64,000 nt of DNA, taken from positions 59,628 through 123,627 of the forward strand of contig OMWK01000006.1 in assembly GCA_900314745.1 (NCBI GenBank), read 5' to 3'. This stretch comes from an uncultured Eubacteriales bacterium (GTDB lineage: Bacteria; Bacillota; Clostridia; Saccharofermentanales; Saccharofermentanaceae). This document shows, piece after piece, positions 9,191 to 18,976 of the stretch (position 1 is the stretch's first letter; every line of letters begins with the position of its first letter). Under the pieces are notes generated by a model. That model saw nothing but the letters and a program-made list of their open reading frames with translations, was not told the origin of the DNA and ran no database searches. The translations under genes and the position numbers were made by a program.

Positions 9191-10793
9191 TGCTGCCCTC
9201 ACTCATGTCGGTTGCTTCCTCCCACTCCTCTTCAGTGAATGCGGAGTCCTTCGCGATACCGGCCTTCTTACCGCCGACCTCAGCAAGCGAGATGGCGCCT
9301 GTCATCATGAGACCTATCTGTTCCTTCGTGGTCCTGTCTGCATGAACAACACCCTGGAGCTTACCGTGGCACATAACCATGATCTTGTCACAGAGTGCAA
9401 GCATTACATCGAGGTCCTCTCCTATGAAGAGGATGCCCACGCCCTTTTTCTTCTGTTCGTTAAGGATGTTGTAGATCATATACGACGAATTAATGTCGAG
9501 GCCTCTTACGGGATATGCAGTTATAAGTACATTGGGATTTGCCTTTATCTCACGGCCGAGAAGAACCTTCTGAACATTACCGCCGGAGAGTCTTCTTACC
9601 GGGGTCTCTATTGAAGGTGTCGCGATCTCAAGCATCTTGACTATGTCGGTTGCCTCCTGCTTCGCCTTCTTCCTGTCCACGAAGATGCCCTTAGTGTCGC
9701 TGTAATCCTTGAGTATGATGTTATCCGACACAGAGAGCGAAGGCGCGAGGCCCATACCTAGTCTGTCCTCGGGGATGAAGCTCATCGCGATTCCTGCCGC
9801 TGATATCTTCTTGGCACTCTTGCCTACGAGGTTCACGCCTTTATGTACGATCTTGCCTGAGTTTACCTTGCGAAGGCCCGTTATCGCCTCGCACAGTTCC
9901 TTCTGACCGCTTCCCGCGATACCTGCCACGCCCAGGATCTCGCCGCCTCTTATGTAAAAGCTCATGTTATCCACGGCAAGCGATCCTTCGTCGGAATTGA
10001 CACTCAGATCTCTTACCTCGAGCAAAGGCTTCGTCTTCTCCATAACGGCGCGCTCGATCTTAAGATCGACCTTACGTCCGACCATGAGCTCCGTTAACTT
10101 TAGCTCGCTTGTAGTGGCTGACTCAACCGTATCGATGTACTCGCCCTTGCGAAGTACTGCTACACGGTCGGATATCTCCATGACTTCGTTAAGCTTATGC
10201 GTGATTATTATTATCGAGTGCCCGCTCTCCTTCATCTTCCTGCACACGTCGAAAAGCTTCTTCGTCTCCTGTACAGTCAGCACGGCGGTAGGCTCGTCAA
10301 GGATGATGACCTTCGCGCCGTAGCAGAGCACCTTTATTATTTCCAAAGTCTGTTTCTCCGAGACGGACATATTGGCTACGACCTTATAAGGATCGAGCTC
10401 GAATCCGAACTTGGAGGCAATCTGCTCTATCTGCTTATAGCGGTCCTTCTTAAGAACGAGACCGCTTCCCTTCTTCCCTATCCATATGTTGTCGGCCGCC
10501 GTAAACTTCTCGATCAGCTTGAAGTGCTGATGAACCATTCCGATACCGAGCTTGCCGGCATCGTCAGGCGATGATATGACGACCTTCTTACCATCCACAA
10601 AAATAGAACCGCTGTCGGGCGTATAAATGCCCGATAGCATGTTCATAAGAGTGGTCTTGCCCGAACCGTTCTCACCAAGAAGGGCAAGGATCTCACCCTT
10701 CTTAAGATTCAGATTGATGTTCTTGTTGGCAGCAACAGAGCCGAAGCTCTTGGATATATCCCTGAATTCTATTGCGTAATCAGTTGCTGCCAT
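9180..10793 (-). CDS. BMP-type (nucleoside) ABC transporter, duplicated ATPase
   Basis: A 537-residue cytoplasmic ATPase with two ABC domains in one chain, as in sugar and nucleoside importers. The first domain has Walker A GENGSGKTT near residue 38 and Walker B VIILDEPTAVL. The second has a degenerate Walker A (GIAGSGQKEL), usual for the second site of this family, and the signature LSGGNVQK. It energises uptake through the two permeases encoded next and is fed by the BMP lipoprotein encoded just upstream. A short acidic tail follows the second domain. Confidence 0.93.
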   Translation of the reverse strand: MAATDYAIEFRDISKSFGSVAANKNINLNLKKGEILALLGENGSGKTTLMNMLSGIYTPDSGSIFVDGKKVVISSPDDAGKLGIGMVHQHFKLIEKFTAADNIWIGKKGSGLVLKKDRYKQIEQIASKFGFELDPYKVVANMSVSEKQTLEIIKVLCYGAKVIILDEPTAVLTVQETKKLFDVCRKMKESGHSIIIITHKLNEVMEISDRVAVLRKGEYIDTVESATTSELKLTELMVGRKVDLKIERAVMEKTKPLLEVRDLSVNSDEGSLAVDNMSFYIRGGEILGVAGIAGSGQKELCEAITGLRKVNSGKIVHKGVNLVGKSAKKISAAGIAMSFIPEDRLGMGLAPSLSVSDNIILKDYSDTKGIFVDRKKAKQEATDIVKMLEIATPSIETPVRRLSGGNVQKVLLGREIKANPNVLITAYPVRGLDINSSYMIYNILNEQKKKGVGILFIGEDLDVMLALCDKIMVMCHGKLQGVVHADRTTKEQIGLMMTGAISLAEVGGKKAGIAKDSAFTEEEWEEATDMSEGSNET

Positions 10794-10811
10794 AATGTAA
10801 TTCCTCAGTTA

Positions 10812-12038
10812 TTAAGACTCAGCGACAACGCCGTCTACATAATAGTTCATGGAACCCTGGATAACGCTGTCATCCACGGAACCCTGTCCGCCGTCAACGA
10901 TGATATTACCTTCATTATCCATGAGAGCCTGACTTACCTGCTCTACTGTAACAGATCCTGCCTCGCCGGAGAATACGAGAGCCGTACCGGAGAATACATC
11001 CCACTCGCCGGATACCATGAGGTTCCTTGCAAGCTCGATAGCTTCAGCAGCCTCGGGAGCGTTGTTGTCAGTAAGAGGAGAGATGTCTACCATACCCTCG
11101 TTAAGACCGCCGTAGTAGTTACCGCCGATGTTTGTGAAGAAATCAGCAGCGGAAGCCTCGTTCATTGCAGTCTCTATAGCGAGCTGATAGTAAACATTCC
11201 AGTTCCATACAGGTGCTGTGAGATGTGCATCGGGAGCATCACTCGCCATGTCGGAGTTGTATCCGCATCCGTATACGCCCTGCTCCTGAGCTACGATCTG
11301 AGGCTGAGCTGAATCGCAGTGCTGTGCGATGACTCCGCAGCCGTATGTGGAAACAAGAACCTCTGCAGCCTGACGCTCAAGTTCCTGATCGCCCCATGTG
11401 TAGATCTCGTTAACATGAACTACTGCATCGGGGTTAACTGCACGTGCACCGAGTGCGAAAGCATTGATACCGGAACATGTCTCGGCATACTCTGTTCCCC
11501 ATGCAGAAACATAACCGATGTTGTTATTGCCAATCTCGAGAGACTTGTAGCCTGCAGCGATACCTGCGAGGTAACGTGCCTGATAGATACGGCCGAAGTA
11601 GTTATTGAAGTTTCTGTCGTTGGAAAGATAACCTGTAGCGTGGCAGAAAACGATGTCGGGATACTCTTCAGCGGCCTCTGCAAAAGCGTTGATATAACCG
11701 AAGCTGATACCGAAGATGATGTCACATCCCTGACCTGCAAGCTGCTCAATCGCTGTTCTTACCTGCTCGTCGTCCTCAGGAACGTTGTCCCTGATCTTAA
11801 GATTTGTCTCTGTGTTAAGACCAAGAGCCTCCATAGCCTTTACGATGCCCTGGTGATGAGCATATGTATAACCTGCATTGTCATTCTGGCTGTTGATGTA
11901 GATTGCACCTACGATAAAATCGCTTGCACCTGCACCGCCTGCCTCCGCATTGCTCTCAGAAGCAGCAGTGCCGCAGCCTGTAAACAGAGCCGCACACATA
12001 ACTACTGAAGCAACGATCAAAGAAAGTAACTTCTTCAT
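10812..12038 (-). CDS. BMP-family substrate-binding lipoprotein
   Basis: Extracellular binding protein of the basic membrane protein/Med family, known from related systems to bind purine nucleosides. The 408-residue protein starts with a lipoprotein signal ending at Cys22 (LFTGC). The mature part begins with the family fold (FIVGAIYINSQNDNAGYTYA) and keeps the segment DIIFGISFGYINAFAEAAEE. GGAGG precedes the ATG. It lies 70 bases after xpt and directly before the ATPase gene, so scavenging of nucleosides or purines is the most likely role; the exact ligand is not determined. Confidence 0.9.
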   Translation of the reverse strand: MKKLLSLIVASVVMCAALFTGCGTAASESNAEAGGAGASDFIVGAIYINSQNDNAGYTYAHHQGIVKAMEALGLNTETNLKIRDNVPEDDEQVRTAIEQLAGQGCDIIFGISFGYINAFAEAAEEYPDIVFCHATGYLSNDRNFNNYFGRIYQARYLAGIAAGYKSLEIGNNNIGYVSAWGTEYAETCSGINAFALGARAVNPDAVVHVNEIYTWGDQELERQAAEVLVSTYGCGVIAQHCDSAQPQIVAQEQGVYGCGYNSDMASDAPDAHLTAPVWNWNVYYQLAIETAMNEASAADFFTNIGGNYYGGLNEGMVDISPLTDNNAPEAAEAIELARNLMVSGEWDVFSGTALVFSGEAGSVTVEQVSQALMDNEGNIIVDGGQGSVDDSVIQGSMNYYVDGVVAES

Positions 12039-12061
12039 TTAATCCTCCATCTCATACTTGT

Positions 12062-12090
12062 TATTTATATGCACTTCAAATACACATCAA
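12062..12090 (-). promoter_or_regulatory. Weak candidate promoter before the BMP lipoprotein gene
   Basis: TTGATG (12090-12085) and TAAATA (12067-12062) are 17 bases apart in the gap between xpt and the lipoprotein gene; an alternative -10, TATAAA, lies two bases closer. It could give the transporter a second start independent of xpt. The boxes are imperfect. Confidence 0.3.
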
Positions 12091-12108
12091 ATGAATGCCG
12101 GTAATTAC

Positions 12109-12690
12109 TCAGCTTCTGAAAACTACCTTCCCGTCTTCCATCGATTCGATGAGGGCAAGTGACTCGACCCTGATTCCTTCTTCCCTTAAGAGGTCTCCTC
12201 CGCCCTGCTGACACTTCTCGATAGCGATGAGAGCGCCTGCGAGCGATGCACCTGCAAGTTCAACGATATGGATAAGACCGTTAAGGGCATTGCCCTTGGC
12301 AAGGAAATCGTCGCAGACAAGAACAATGTCATCAGGCTTGATGAACTCCTTGCTTACTACGATATCGAAAGTCTTCTGGTGAGTATAAGAATAAACCGAC
12401 GTCTTGTAGAACTCGCCGGTAACATTGGTTGCCCCGTACTTCTTGGCAAAGACCATTGGAACGTGCAGCTGCTGAGCGACTGCAAAAGCGATAGCGATAC
12501 CCGATGCCTCGACAGTGAGAACCTTGGTGACGCCTGCATCCTTGTAAAGACGCGCGCCCTCTTCTCCCATCTTAGTCATGAAATCGGTGTCGATCTGCTG
12601 ATTAAGAAAGCTTCCCACCTTTAAGATATTGCCGGGGAACACTTCGCCTTCGTTAACGATCTTGTCTTCGAGCGCCTTAACGGGGACCAC
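12109..12690 (-). CDS. xpt: Xanthine phosphoribosyltransferase
   Basis: Salvages xanthine to XMP with PRPP in the cytoplasm. The 193-residue protein matches the Bacillus Xpt type: a start like VKALEDKIVNEGEVFPGNIL, the segment VGSFLNQQIDTDFM, and the PRPP-binding loop VCDDFLAKGNALNGL. The GTG start is forced because a stop lies in frame four codons upstream. It opens an operon with the nucleoside importer, which couples uptake and salvage. Its own promoter overlaps an inverted repeat, and the leader is only about 20 bases, so there is no purine riboswitch, unlike the well-known Bacillus xpt gene. Confidence 0.94.
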   Translation of the reverse strand: MVPVKALEDKIVNEGEVFPGNILKVGSFLNQQIDTDFMTKMGEEGARLYKDAGVTKVLTVEASGIAIAFAVAQQLHVPMVFAKKYGATNVTGEFYKTSVYSYTHQKTFDIVVSKEFIKPDDIVLVCDDFLAKGNALNGLIHIVELAGASLAGALIAIEKCQQGGGDLLREEGIRVESLALIESMEDGKVVFRS

Positions 12691-12700
12691 CTTCTCTCAA

Positions 12701-12738
12701 TGAAAATACCCTGTAATTGTAGATTGCAGGGCATTTCA
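12701..12738. repeat. Imperfect inverted repeat over the xpt promoter / after ftsH
   Basis: Two arms of 17-18 bases (core CCCTGYAAT, flanked by ATGAAAA-like ends) face each other across a five-base centre. The centre coincides with the -10 box of the xpt promoter. As DNA it looks like a repressor site; as RNA in the ftsH transcript it would form a hairpin with flanking A and T runs, so it may also serve as the ftsH terminator. Both roles are inferences. Confidence 0.65.
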
Positions 12739-12744
12739 TGTCAA
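12716..12744 (-). promoter_or_regulatory. Promoter of the xpt-nucleoside importer operon
   Basis: A perfect -35 TTGACA (12744-12739) and a -10 TACAAT (12721-12716) are separated by exactly 17 bases. Initiation would be near 12710, about 20 bases before the GTG. The spacer and -10 lie inside an inverted repeat that may act as operator. Confidence 0.8.
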
Positions 12745-12774
12745 CGAATAAATATAACAATTTTATCTGACGAA

Positions 12775-14886
12775 TTACTCTTCCGAAGTCTCCGTCTTCT
12801 CTTCCGAAGTCTCGGAAGAAGATTCCGCCTCGGGCTTTGCTTCAGCAGCTGCTTCATGCTTTGTCTCAGCCTTGGAAGCTTCAGCCTTCGCCTTCGCTTC
12901 CTCTTCAGCCTTTGCTTTGGCTTCAGCTTCCTCCTTGGCCTTCTGCTCGGCCTTGGCCTTAGCCTCTGCCTTCTTCTGCTCAAGGATCTTATCTGCGAGC
13001 TCAAGATCACCCTCGGCCTCATATATAGCTTCGAACTCGGGTCCGTCAACCTTGTAATTCTCTACAAGTCTCTTGGCAAGACCTTCAACAGTGCTTCTCT
13101 TCTCCTCGAGGATCCTCTTTGTATCCTCGTAACACTCATTGATGATCCTCTGGACTTCCTTATCGATCTCATAAGCGGTTGAATCGGAATAGCTCTGAAC
13201 CTGACCGAACGACTGTCCTACGAATATCTCCTCGTTGTCGCTTCCGAATACCATGTTGCGGAACTTGGGAGACAGACCGAATCTTTTTACCATCGCGGTT
13301 GCTATCCTGTTGCAGGACTGAAGGTCTGAAGCAGCGCCTGTGGATATCTCTCCGAGGAAAATCTCTTCAGCGGCTCTTCCGCCGAGTGACATCCTGATAT
13401 TGTCGAGAAGCATCTTCTCCGTATAGTAATCGAGGTCCTCAACAGGCTTATATGCAGTAAATCCGCCGGCCTGACCTGCAGGAATGATTGTTACACGGTC
13501 GACCTTCTCATAATCGGAAGTCGCACGGAGCACGATCGCATGTCCGGACTCATGATAAGAAGTGAGTCTCTTGACCTTGTCTGTAAGCTTCTTGGAATTC
13601 TTCTCGGGACCCATCATTACACGGAAAGTCGCATCGTTGATCTCAAGAGGAGTGATCTCCTTCTTATTGCGTCTGGCGGCAAGAAGTGCAGCCTCATTGA
13701 GGAGGTTCTCAAGATCAGCACCGGTAAAACCTACTGTGGACAGAGCAACTTCGCGGAGCGATACATCATGGGAGATGGGCTTGCCTTTGGCATGGATCTT
13801 AAGGATCGCCTCACGCTCATCAGCATCAGGAGGATTAACCATGATCCTTCTGTCGAATCTTCCGGGTCTTAAGAGAGCCGGGTCAAGTACGTCAACACGG
13901 TTAGTAGCCGCGATGACGATAATATTAGTATTAACATCGAATCCGTCCATCTCAACGAGGATCTGGTTCAGTGTCTGCTCACGCTCGTCCTGTCCGCCGC
14001 CGATACCGGAACCTCTCTTACGTCCTACGGCATCGATCTCATCGATAAAGATAACGGCAGGAGCTGCCTTCTTGGCATCAGCGAAAAGGCTTCTTACACG
14101 GGAAGCACCTACACCGACGAGCATCTCTACGAAGTCGGAACCCGAGATGTAGAAGAACGGGCAATTAGCTTCGCCTGCGACTGCTCTCGCAAGCAAAGTC
14201 TTACCTGTACCCGGAAGTCCGTAGAGAAGAACACCCTTAGGGATCTTCGCACCGAGCTCCTTATACTTCTTGGGGTACTTCAGGAAGTCAACGACCTCCG
14301 ACAGCTCCTCCTTCTCCTCGACAGAGCCTGCGACATCAGTGAACTTGACCTTGATCTCGTTGGGGCTTGTAAGCCTTGCCCTGTTATTACCGAATGAGAA
14401 TACGCTGTTGCCGTCCTTGGTCTGTCTGTTGAGGTTGACGAATATGACGACCGCCAGAACGCCGAGTCCGATGATGGAGAGCGTATTGAGGATCATCGTC
14501 CAGTCAATAGGCTCCTTGTAGTTATAGGAACTGATAAGACCTTCACTCTTGTACTCCTCGAGCTTCTGGATCAGGTCATCAACATACTCGTAAGGTACAT
14601 TCTGTGTAATCTGCTGTGTCGCGCCTGACAGATCCTTATACTCGACCGTTACGGAAGTACCGTTTACATCGACCTGGTTGATCGAATAATCGCGGTTCTC
14701 GATGATATCAACTACATCGGAAAGAGTAGTCTTATCTGCGATGCCGTTCCTGTTGCCGAACAGCACTGTCGAGAATACAAGAAGCAGGGCGATAAGCACA
14801 AAGTAGAATATCGCTGTTGTCCCGATCCTCGGCGGCCTGTTTACAGGCGGCCTGGAAGAATCGTTATGATTGGAATTATTACTCAT
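12775..14886 (-). CDS. ftsH: ATP-dependent zinc metalloprotease FtsH
   Basis: Membrane-bound AAA+ protease that degrades misfolded membrane proteins and regulators. Domains in order: membrane segment at residues 21-44, outer domain, second membrane segment near 130-151, AAA+ module with Walker A GLPGTGKT (223-230), Walker B IFIDE (279-283), and the zinc site HESGH (445-449). The usual second Pro of the Walker A (GPPGTGKT) is Leu here. The last 70 or so residues are a low-complexity Ala/Lys/Glu-rich tail that ends Ser/Glu-rich. It overlaps hpt by eight bases in the conserved tilS-hpt-ftsH order. Confidence 0.97.
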   Translation of the reverse strand: MSNNSNHNDSSRPPVNRPPRIGTTAIFYFVLIALLLVFSTVLFGNRNGIADKTTLSDVVDIIENRDYSINQVDVNGTSVTVEYKDLSGATQQITQNVPYEYVDDLIQKLEEYKSEGLISSYNYKEPIDWTMILNTLSIIGLGVLAVVIFVNLNRQTKDGNSVFSFGNNRARLTSPNEIKVKFTDVAGSVEEKEELSEVVDFLKYPKKYKELGAKIPKGVLLYGLPGTGKTLLARAVAGEANCPFFYISGSDFVEMLVGVGASRVRSLFADAKKAAPAVIFIDEIDAVGRKRGSGIGGGQDEREQTLNQILVEMDGFDVNTNIIVIAATNRVDVLDPALLRPGRFDRRIMVNPPDADEREAILKIHAKGKPISHDVSLREVALSTVGFTGADLENLLNEAALLAARRNKKEITPLEINDATFRVMMGPEKNSKKLTDKVKRLTSYHESGHAIVLRATSDYEKVDRVTIIPAGQAGGFTAYKPVEDLDYYTEKMLLDNIRMSLGGRAAEEIFLGEISTGAASDLQSCNRIATAMVKRFGLSPKFRNMVFGSDNEEIFVGQSFGQVQSYSDSTAYEIDKEVQRIINECYEDTKRILEEKRSTVEGLAKRLVENYKVDGPEFEAIYEAEGDLELADKILEQKKAEAKAKAEQKAKEEAEAKAKAEEEAKAKAEASKAETKHEAAAEAKPEAESSSETSEEKTETSEE

Positions 14887-15406
14887 TATCCGTCCTCACT
14901 ATCATTATGTCTTTAAATTGGCGATACTTGCCGTCATAATCAAGGCCGTATCCGACGACAAACTCATCAGGAATCGTGAAGCAGTTATAATCCGGAACCA
15001 GATCATTAACCCTTCTTGACGGCTTATCAAATGCGGTACATATCTTTATGGACTTGGGTTCCCTCATCTGAAGCATCTCGCGAAGCTTCTTCAAAGTTCT
15101 GCCCGTATCTACGATATCTTCAACTATCAGGACATTCTTGCCCGATATGTCAGTTGTTATATCCTTCTTGAATATGAAGTTGCCCGTGGACTTTGTTCCT
15201 TCATAACTTGAGATCTGAACAGTATCTATCTTATCAACCGGGATAGTAAGTTCTCTTACAAGATCAGCCGTAAAGATGAATGCGCCCGTGAGCACACTTA
15301 TGACAACAATGGACTCACCGTCATAGTCACGGCTTATCTTATCAGCGACTTCCTTAACCTTAGCCTTGATCTCTTCTTCAGAGATCATGAGATCGAACTT
15401 ATCCAC
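14879..15406 (-). CDS. hpt: Hypoxanthine phosphoribosyltransferase
   Basis: Converts hypoxanthine and guanine to IMP and GMP with PRPP. The 175-residue protein has the PRPP loop VLIVEDIVDTGRTL and the family segments VLTGAFIFTADLVREL and FVVGYGLDYDGKYR. The GTG start overlaps the tilS stop by eight bases; an internal ATG six codons later is less likely because it would remove the usual N-terminal residues. The tilS-hpt-ftsH order is conserved in Bacillota. With xpt downstream, two purine salvage enzymes are encoded within 3 kb. Confidence 0.95.
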   Translation of the reverse strand: MDKFDLMISEEEIKAKVKEVADKISRDYDGESIVVISVLTGAFIFTADLVRELTIPVDKIDTVQISSYEGTKSTGNFIFKKDITTDISGKNVLIVEDIVDTGRTLKKLREMLQMREPKSIKICTAFDKPSRRVNDLVPDYNCFTIPDEFVVGYGLDYDGKYRQFKDIMIVRTDNE

Positions 15407-16910
15407 CCTGGTCTTCCTTTCTGATTATCTCAAGCCTGATGAGCTTCCCGCCATTTCTTCCGGTATTCTCCTCAAGCCACCTGCTTCGGGAGTTGGATGA
15501 TATGAACCCATCCGCGTGCCCGAGACCCGGGATCCACAGAAGCTTACCGCCTGAACTCGCCGCGATAAGATGGCTTCTTGCATCCCTCGGAACCTTCATA
15601 TCCGACATGAGCTTACCAAGGCTTGCCTTATGCGCACTGCCGGCTTTAAGAAAGTCTCCTTCCGCCGGAATCGTCCCGATATTAATGACTTTCTCGGGGC
15701 AAATCCACGAAAGAGTATTATATACTATCGATTCGTTATTCTCAACGACAGATGCCTCGATTGAAATACCTGAATCAGGCAATTTTAGGGTTTTGGGGCC
15801 CTCAGACAGCTCGTCTAGACTGATTGTCACGCCAAAATCCCCTGGAACCGCCGGAAAACCCAGGAAACACGAGATGGCACAGCTTATGCCGGCAGGACCT
15901 TCTTCGCCGTAAAAGCCGAGAAGTCCTTCCACAGTAAGTGCCCCCCTGCCGAAAGGCAGATCGGCATAGTGTGTCCCGCCCTTAAGGGACGTAAGCTCCA
16001 TAACTATCGCGGTGTGCTTCATCTCAAAGTCGGTAAGATTCCCGAATGATTCCAGCCAGTAAAGCCTTATGACACGCGAGCTTATCGCAGGATGAAGTTC
16101 ATTAAGCCCTTCCGAACGGATGAATATGTATCCGCCTTCCCGGATCTTCAGATCTTCATATGCCTTCATAGCCTCCGAACTTAAGAAATCCTCATCCGAG
16201 GACAGAAGCGTATAGGTATCAAATATGGCTTCCTTCGGGTCCTTTACCGAAGCTTCCGCTATTACAGGGAATATCTCATTACGCCACTTATTCCTCGTAA
16301 AGTCAGTATGAAGATTAGTCTCATCGGTCGCATATTCCAGTCCCCTATCAGACAGATACTGAAGGATCTCGTCCTTCGTAACCTCGATAAGAGGCCTTAT
16401 GACATATTCCGTCGACCCCATGGCAGTCAGGCCTTCAAGACCGGAGCCTCTGAACAGATTCATCATGAAGGTCTCAGACAGGTCCCCGAGGTGATGCGCC
16501 GTCGCTATCCTCGCCCCTGTTCTTGGTATGTTAAGTTCCCGGCACGCCGAATCGGCCATATCGTCAAATGCCCGGTACCTTAATATGCGGCCTGTCTCCT
16601 CGAGCCCTCTTCCAAGCTTTGCTGCCTCCGTCTTAACATCGTAATGATAAGCCTTAAACGGAATATCCAAAGTCTCACAAAGCTTACGGGACAATTCCTC
16701 ATCATAGGGAGCCTCGTCGCGAAGCCCGTGATTTACATGCACGGCATATATATGCGGGAAATCCTCCCTTCCGCTTCGCAATTCCGCCAGCAGTGCAACA
16801 AGAGCCACGGAATCGGGACCGCCGGAAAGTCCCGCCACTATACACGAAACACCGACAAATAAACCTTTGCCGGTGCAGTATTTCTCAACTTTATCCTTAA
16901 AAATCGTCAT
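15399..16910 (-). CDS. tilS: tRNA(Ile)-lysidine synthase
   Basis: Modifies the wobble cytidine of the CAU-anticodon tRNA-Ile to lysidine, which makes it read AUA. The N-terminal PP-loop motif SGGPDSVALV (near residue 29) binds ATP, and the NTIL-type catalytic domain extends over the first half. The C-terminal half holds the weakly conserved TilS domains. At 503 residues it is within the range for Bacillota. It overlaps dnaB by four bases and hpt by eight, so it is in the middle of a tightly packed operon. Confidence 0.93.
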   Translation of the reverse strand: MTIFKDKVEKYCTGKGLFVGVSCIVAGLSGGPDSVALVALLAELRSGREDFPHIYAVHVNHGLRDEAPYDEELSRKLCETLDIPFKAYHYDVKTEAAKLGRGLEETGRILRYRAFDDMADSACRELNIPRTGARIATAHHLGDLSETFMMNLFRGSGLEGLTAMGSTEYVIRPLIEVTKDEILQYLSDRGLEYATDETNLHTDFTRNKWRNEIFPVIAEASVKDPKEAIFDTYTLLSSDEDFLSSEAMKAYEDLKIREGGYIFIRSEGLNELHPAISSRVIRLYWLESFGNLTDFEMKHTAIVMELTSLKGGTHYADLPFGRGALTVEGLLGFYGEEGPAGISCAISCFLGFPAVPGDFGVTISLDELSEGPKTLKLPDSGISIEASVVENNESIVYNTLSWICPEKVINIGTIPAEGDFLKAGSAHKASLGKLMSDMKVPRDARSHLIAASSGGKLLWIPGLGHADGFISSNSRSRWLEENTGRNGGKLIRLEIIRKEDQGG

Positions 16911-18517
16911 AGGAACCCTTCGGGAAGATCATCGTTGCTGTCGCTGAAGAAAGCTTCATTGTCACTCTGATCCATCGGTTCATCCGGAATGTCATATCCC
17001 GGCGGTACGTCATCAGGCCCCGGATCATATGAAGGTTCCTCGGGCATGCCCTCATCGAACTTGTAATCGGCAGATGAGGCATCGGATGACTTGGTCCTTG
17101 TATATGCGGACTCTCCCATCGGATCGACGGGATCATCCTTCCTGGGAGCTTCAAAGAACATGGTCTTCTCGCCGTACCACTTAACATAGGCCGTATCTGT
17201 CTGACCGTGTCTGTTCTTGGCTACGATAAGCTGCGCCTCCTCGATCTTGGATCTCTCAGAAGCATCCTTCTTCTTCGTGTAGTAGGAAGGTCTGTGAATA
17301 AAGATTACGGAGTCGGCATCCTGCTCGATTGCACCGGAATCTCTGATATCAGCAAGACCCGGAATGTGATCGTCATCTTCCCTGTTCTCAGTTCCTCTGT
17401 TGAGCTGTGACAGAGCGATAACAGGAACCTCGAGTTCCTTGGCAAGTACCTTAAGCGAACGGCTGATCGCAGCAATCTCGTTCTGTCTGGAACCTGAGGA
17501 CTTCTCAGGGTATGTAAGAAGCTGAAGGTAGTCGATGATTACCAGACCGATATGAGTGGTCGTATTGAGCTCCTTGCACTTCGAGAGGATGTCCATGGGG
17601 TTCGTATCCGTCTTCTCGTCGATATAGATCGGCAAAGTGGACAATTCTCTTAACGTCCTCTCCAGTGAAGCATCTTCCTCACGCGTAATGTCCGCACGGG
17701 TAATGCTCTTGAAGCTTACATCGGACTTGGCCGCGAGGATACGGTTAAAGATCTCGCTCTTACTCATCTCGAGGGAGAAGATCGCTACAGTCTTGTTAAA
17801 CATCTCTGCTACATTTGTAGCGACATTAAGAACGAACGCCGTCTTACCCATACCGGGTCTCGCGGCGATGATATTGACCGTTCCGGGCTTAAATCCGCCC
17901 GTGATCTGATCAAGGTAAGAGAATCCTGTCTTGATGGCAGTACGCTCTCCGTTGCCGAAGGCAATCTGCCTTAACTCCTCCATGCTTCGCTTGGCGATGG
18001 AACCTAATATCTCGAATCCTGTGGTATCGTCCTTCGTCTTAAGCATGTTGAGTCTCGCGATACCGAGATCGACAATGTCATTAACGGATGATTCCCTGTT
18101 AACGGCCTTCTTCTCGAGATCCTTAATGGTGGATATGAGCTTCCTCGACTGACAGTTCTTAAGAACGACGTCAACATAGCTCTCCAGAGCCGACATGACG
18201 CAGGAACTGTTCGCGACATCGAATACATACTGATCGCCGCCCGCCTTGTCGCTAACACCCTTGCTTACAAGCTTCTCACAGACGGTAAATCTGTTTACCT
18301 GCGAACCTTCGATGTAAAGCTCGCTTATCGCTTCAAAGATCAGGGCGTTGCGGCTGTCGAAGAAATCACTCGATACGAGTGTCTTCATGACGGAGCTCTC
18401 GAGAGCCTCCTTGTTCCTCATACACAGGGAAAGGACGGCCTTCTCGGCTTCCATCACGTTATATGAAGCGGTCTTATCGACTCCCGCGAGATTGTCGTTA
18501 AGATCCCTCTCGGACAT
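16907..18517 (-). CDS. dnaB: Replicative DNA helicase
   Basis: Hexameric helicase of the replication fork. The N-terminal DnaB domain (about residues 17-120) is followed by a RecA-like ATPase with Walker A ARPGMGKT (219-226) and the DnaB motif VIIDYLQLL. No intein is present. At 536 residues it is longer than the usual 440-460; the excess is a C-terminal tail of about 85 residues rich in Asp, Pro, Ser and Glu that ends DLPEGFL. The start overlaps the rplI stop by one base (TGATG). Confidence 0.96.
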   Translation of the reverse strand: MSERDLNDNLAGVDKTASYNVMEAEKAVLSLCMRNKEALESSVMKTLVSSDFFDSRNALIFEAISELYIEGSQVNRFTVCEKLVSKGVSDKAGGDQYVFDVANSSCVMSALESYVDVVLKNCQSRKLISTIKDLEKKAVNRESSVNDIVDLGIARLNMLKTKDDTTGFEILGSIAKRSMEELRQIAFGNGERTAIKTGFSYLDQITGGFKPGTVNIIAARPGMGKTAFVLNVATNVAEMFNKTVAIFSLEMSKSEIFNRILAAKSDVSFKSITRADITREEDASLERTLRELSTLPIYIDEKTDTNPMDILSKCKELNTTTHIGLVIIDYLQLLTYPEKSSGSRQNEIAAISRSLKVLAKELEVPVIALSQLNRGTENREDDDHIPGLADIRDSGAIEQDADSVIFIHRPSYYTKKKDASERSKIEEAQLIVAKNRHGQTDTAYVKWYGEKTMFFEAPRKDDPVDPMGESAYTRTKSSDASSADYKFDEGMPEEPSYDPGPDDVPPGYDIPDEPMDQSDNEAFFSDSNDDLPEGFL

Positions 18518-18960
18518 CAGAGAGCCTCAACCTCGACGTTGATCTGGCAAGATACCTTGGGATGGAGCTTGATCCTGACACCGAATGTTCCGACCATCTT
18601 GATGGGGCTCTCGATGACTACCTGCTGCTTCTCGATATCGTATCCGTTCTTCTTAAGAAGGTCGGATACATCGGCATTAGTAACGGCACCATAAAGCTTG
18701 CCGCCCTCGCCGCTCTTCATCTTCAATGTGAATGACTTGCCTCCGAGATCCTTCTTAAGATCCTCGGCAGCCTGCAAAGCTCTCTTCTCGTGCTCAGCCT
18801 GAGCTCCCTGCTTGAGCTTTACTTCATTAAGATTCGCTACTGTGGATTCCTTGGCAAGCTTCTTCTTGAGAAGGAAATTCCTTCCGTAACCGTCGCTGAC
18901 CTCAACGACCTGGCCTTCCTTGCCTACACCCTTAACGTCCTGTAAAAGAATAACTTTCAT
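18517..18960 (-). CDS. rplI: 50S ribosomal protein L9
   Basis: Ribosomal protein of the L1 stalk base, 147 residues. The N-terminal domain starts [20 protein letters not shown] and carries the motif [14 protein letters not shown]; a long helix and the C-terminal domain follow. GGAGGAATT directly precedes the ATG. Just upstream an intrinsic-terminator-like hairpin separates it from rpsR, so L9 and the genes behind it may be made at a lower rate than S6/SSB/S18. Confidence 0.97.
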   Translation of the reverse strand: MKVILLQDVKGVGKEGQVVEVSDGYGRNFLLKKKLAKESTVANLNEVKLKQGAQAEHEKRALQAAEDLKKDLGGKSFTLKMKSGEGGKLYGAVTNADVSDLLKKNGYDIEKQQVVIESPIKMVGTFGVRIKLHPKVSCQINVEVEAL

Positions 18961-18976
18961 AATTCCTCCGGGTAAT

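Noticed and set aside
12691..12774. Possible purine riboswitch before xpt
   Set aside because: The promoter places the transcription start about 20 bases before the GTG, which is too short for the aptamer, and none of its conserved loop sequences are present.
12700..13182. 160-codon plus-strand frame rich in Leu, Ser and Arg
   Set aside because: It is the antisense of the low-complexity tail of FtsH; repeated GCN/AAG codons create a long opposite frame without a ribosome binding site.
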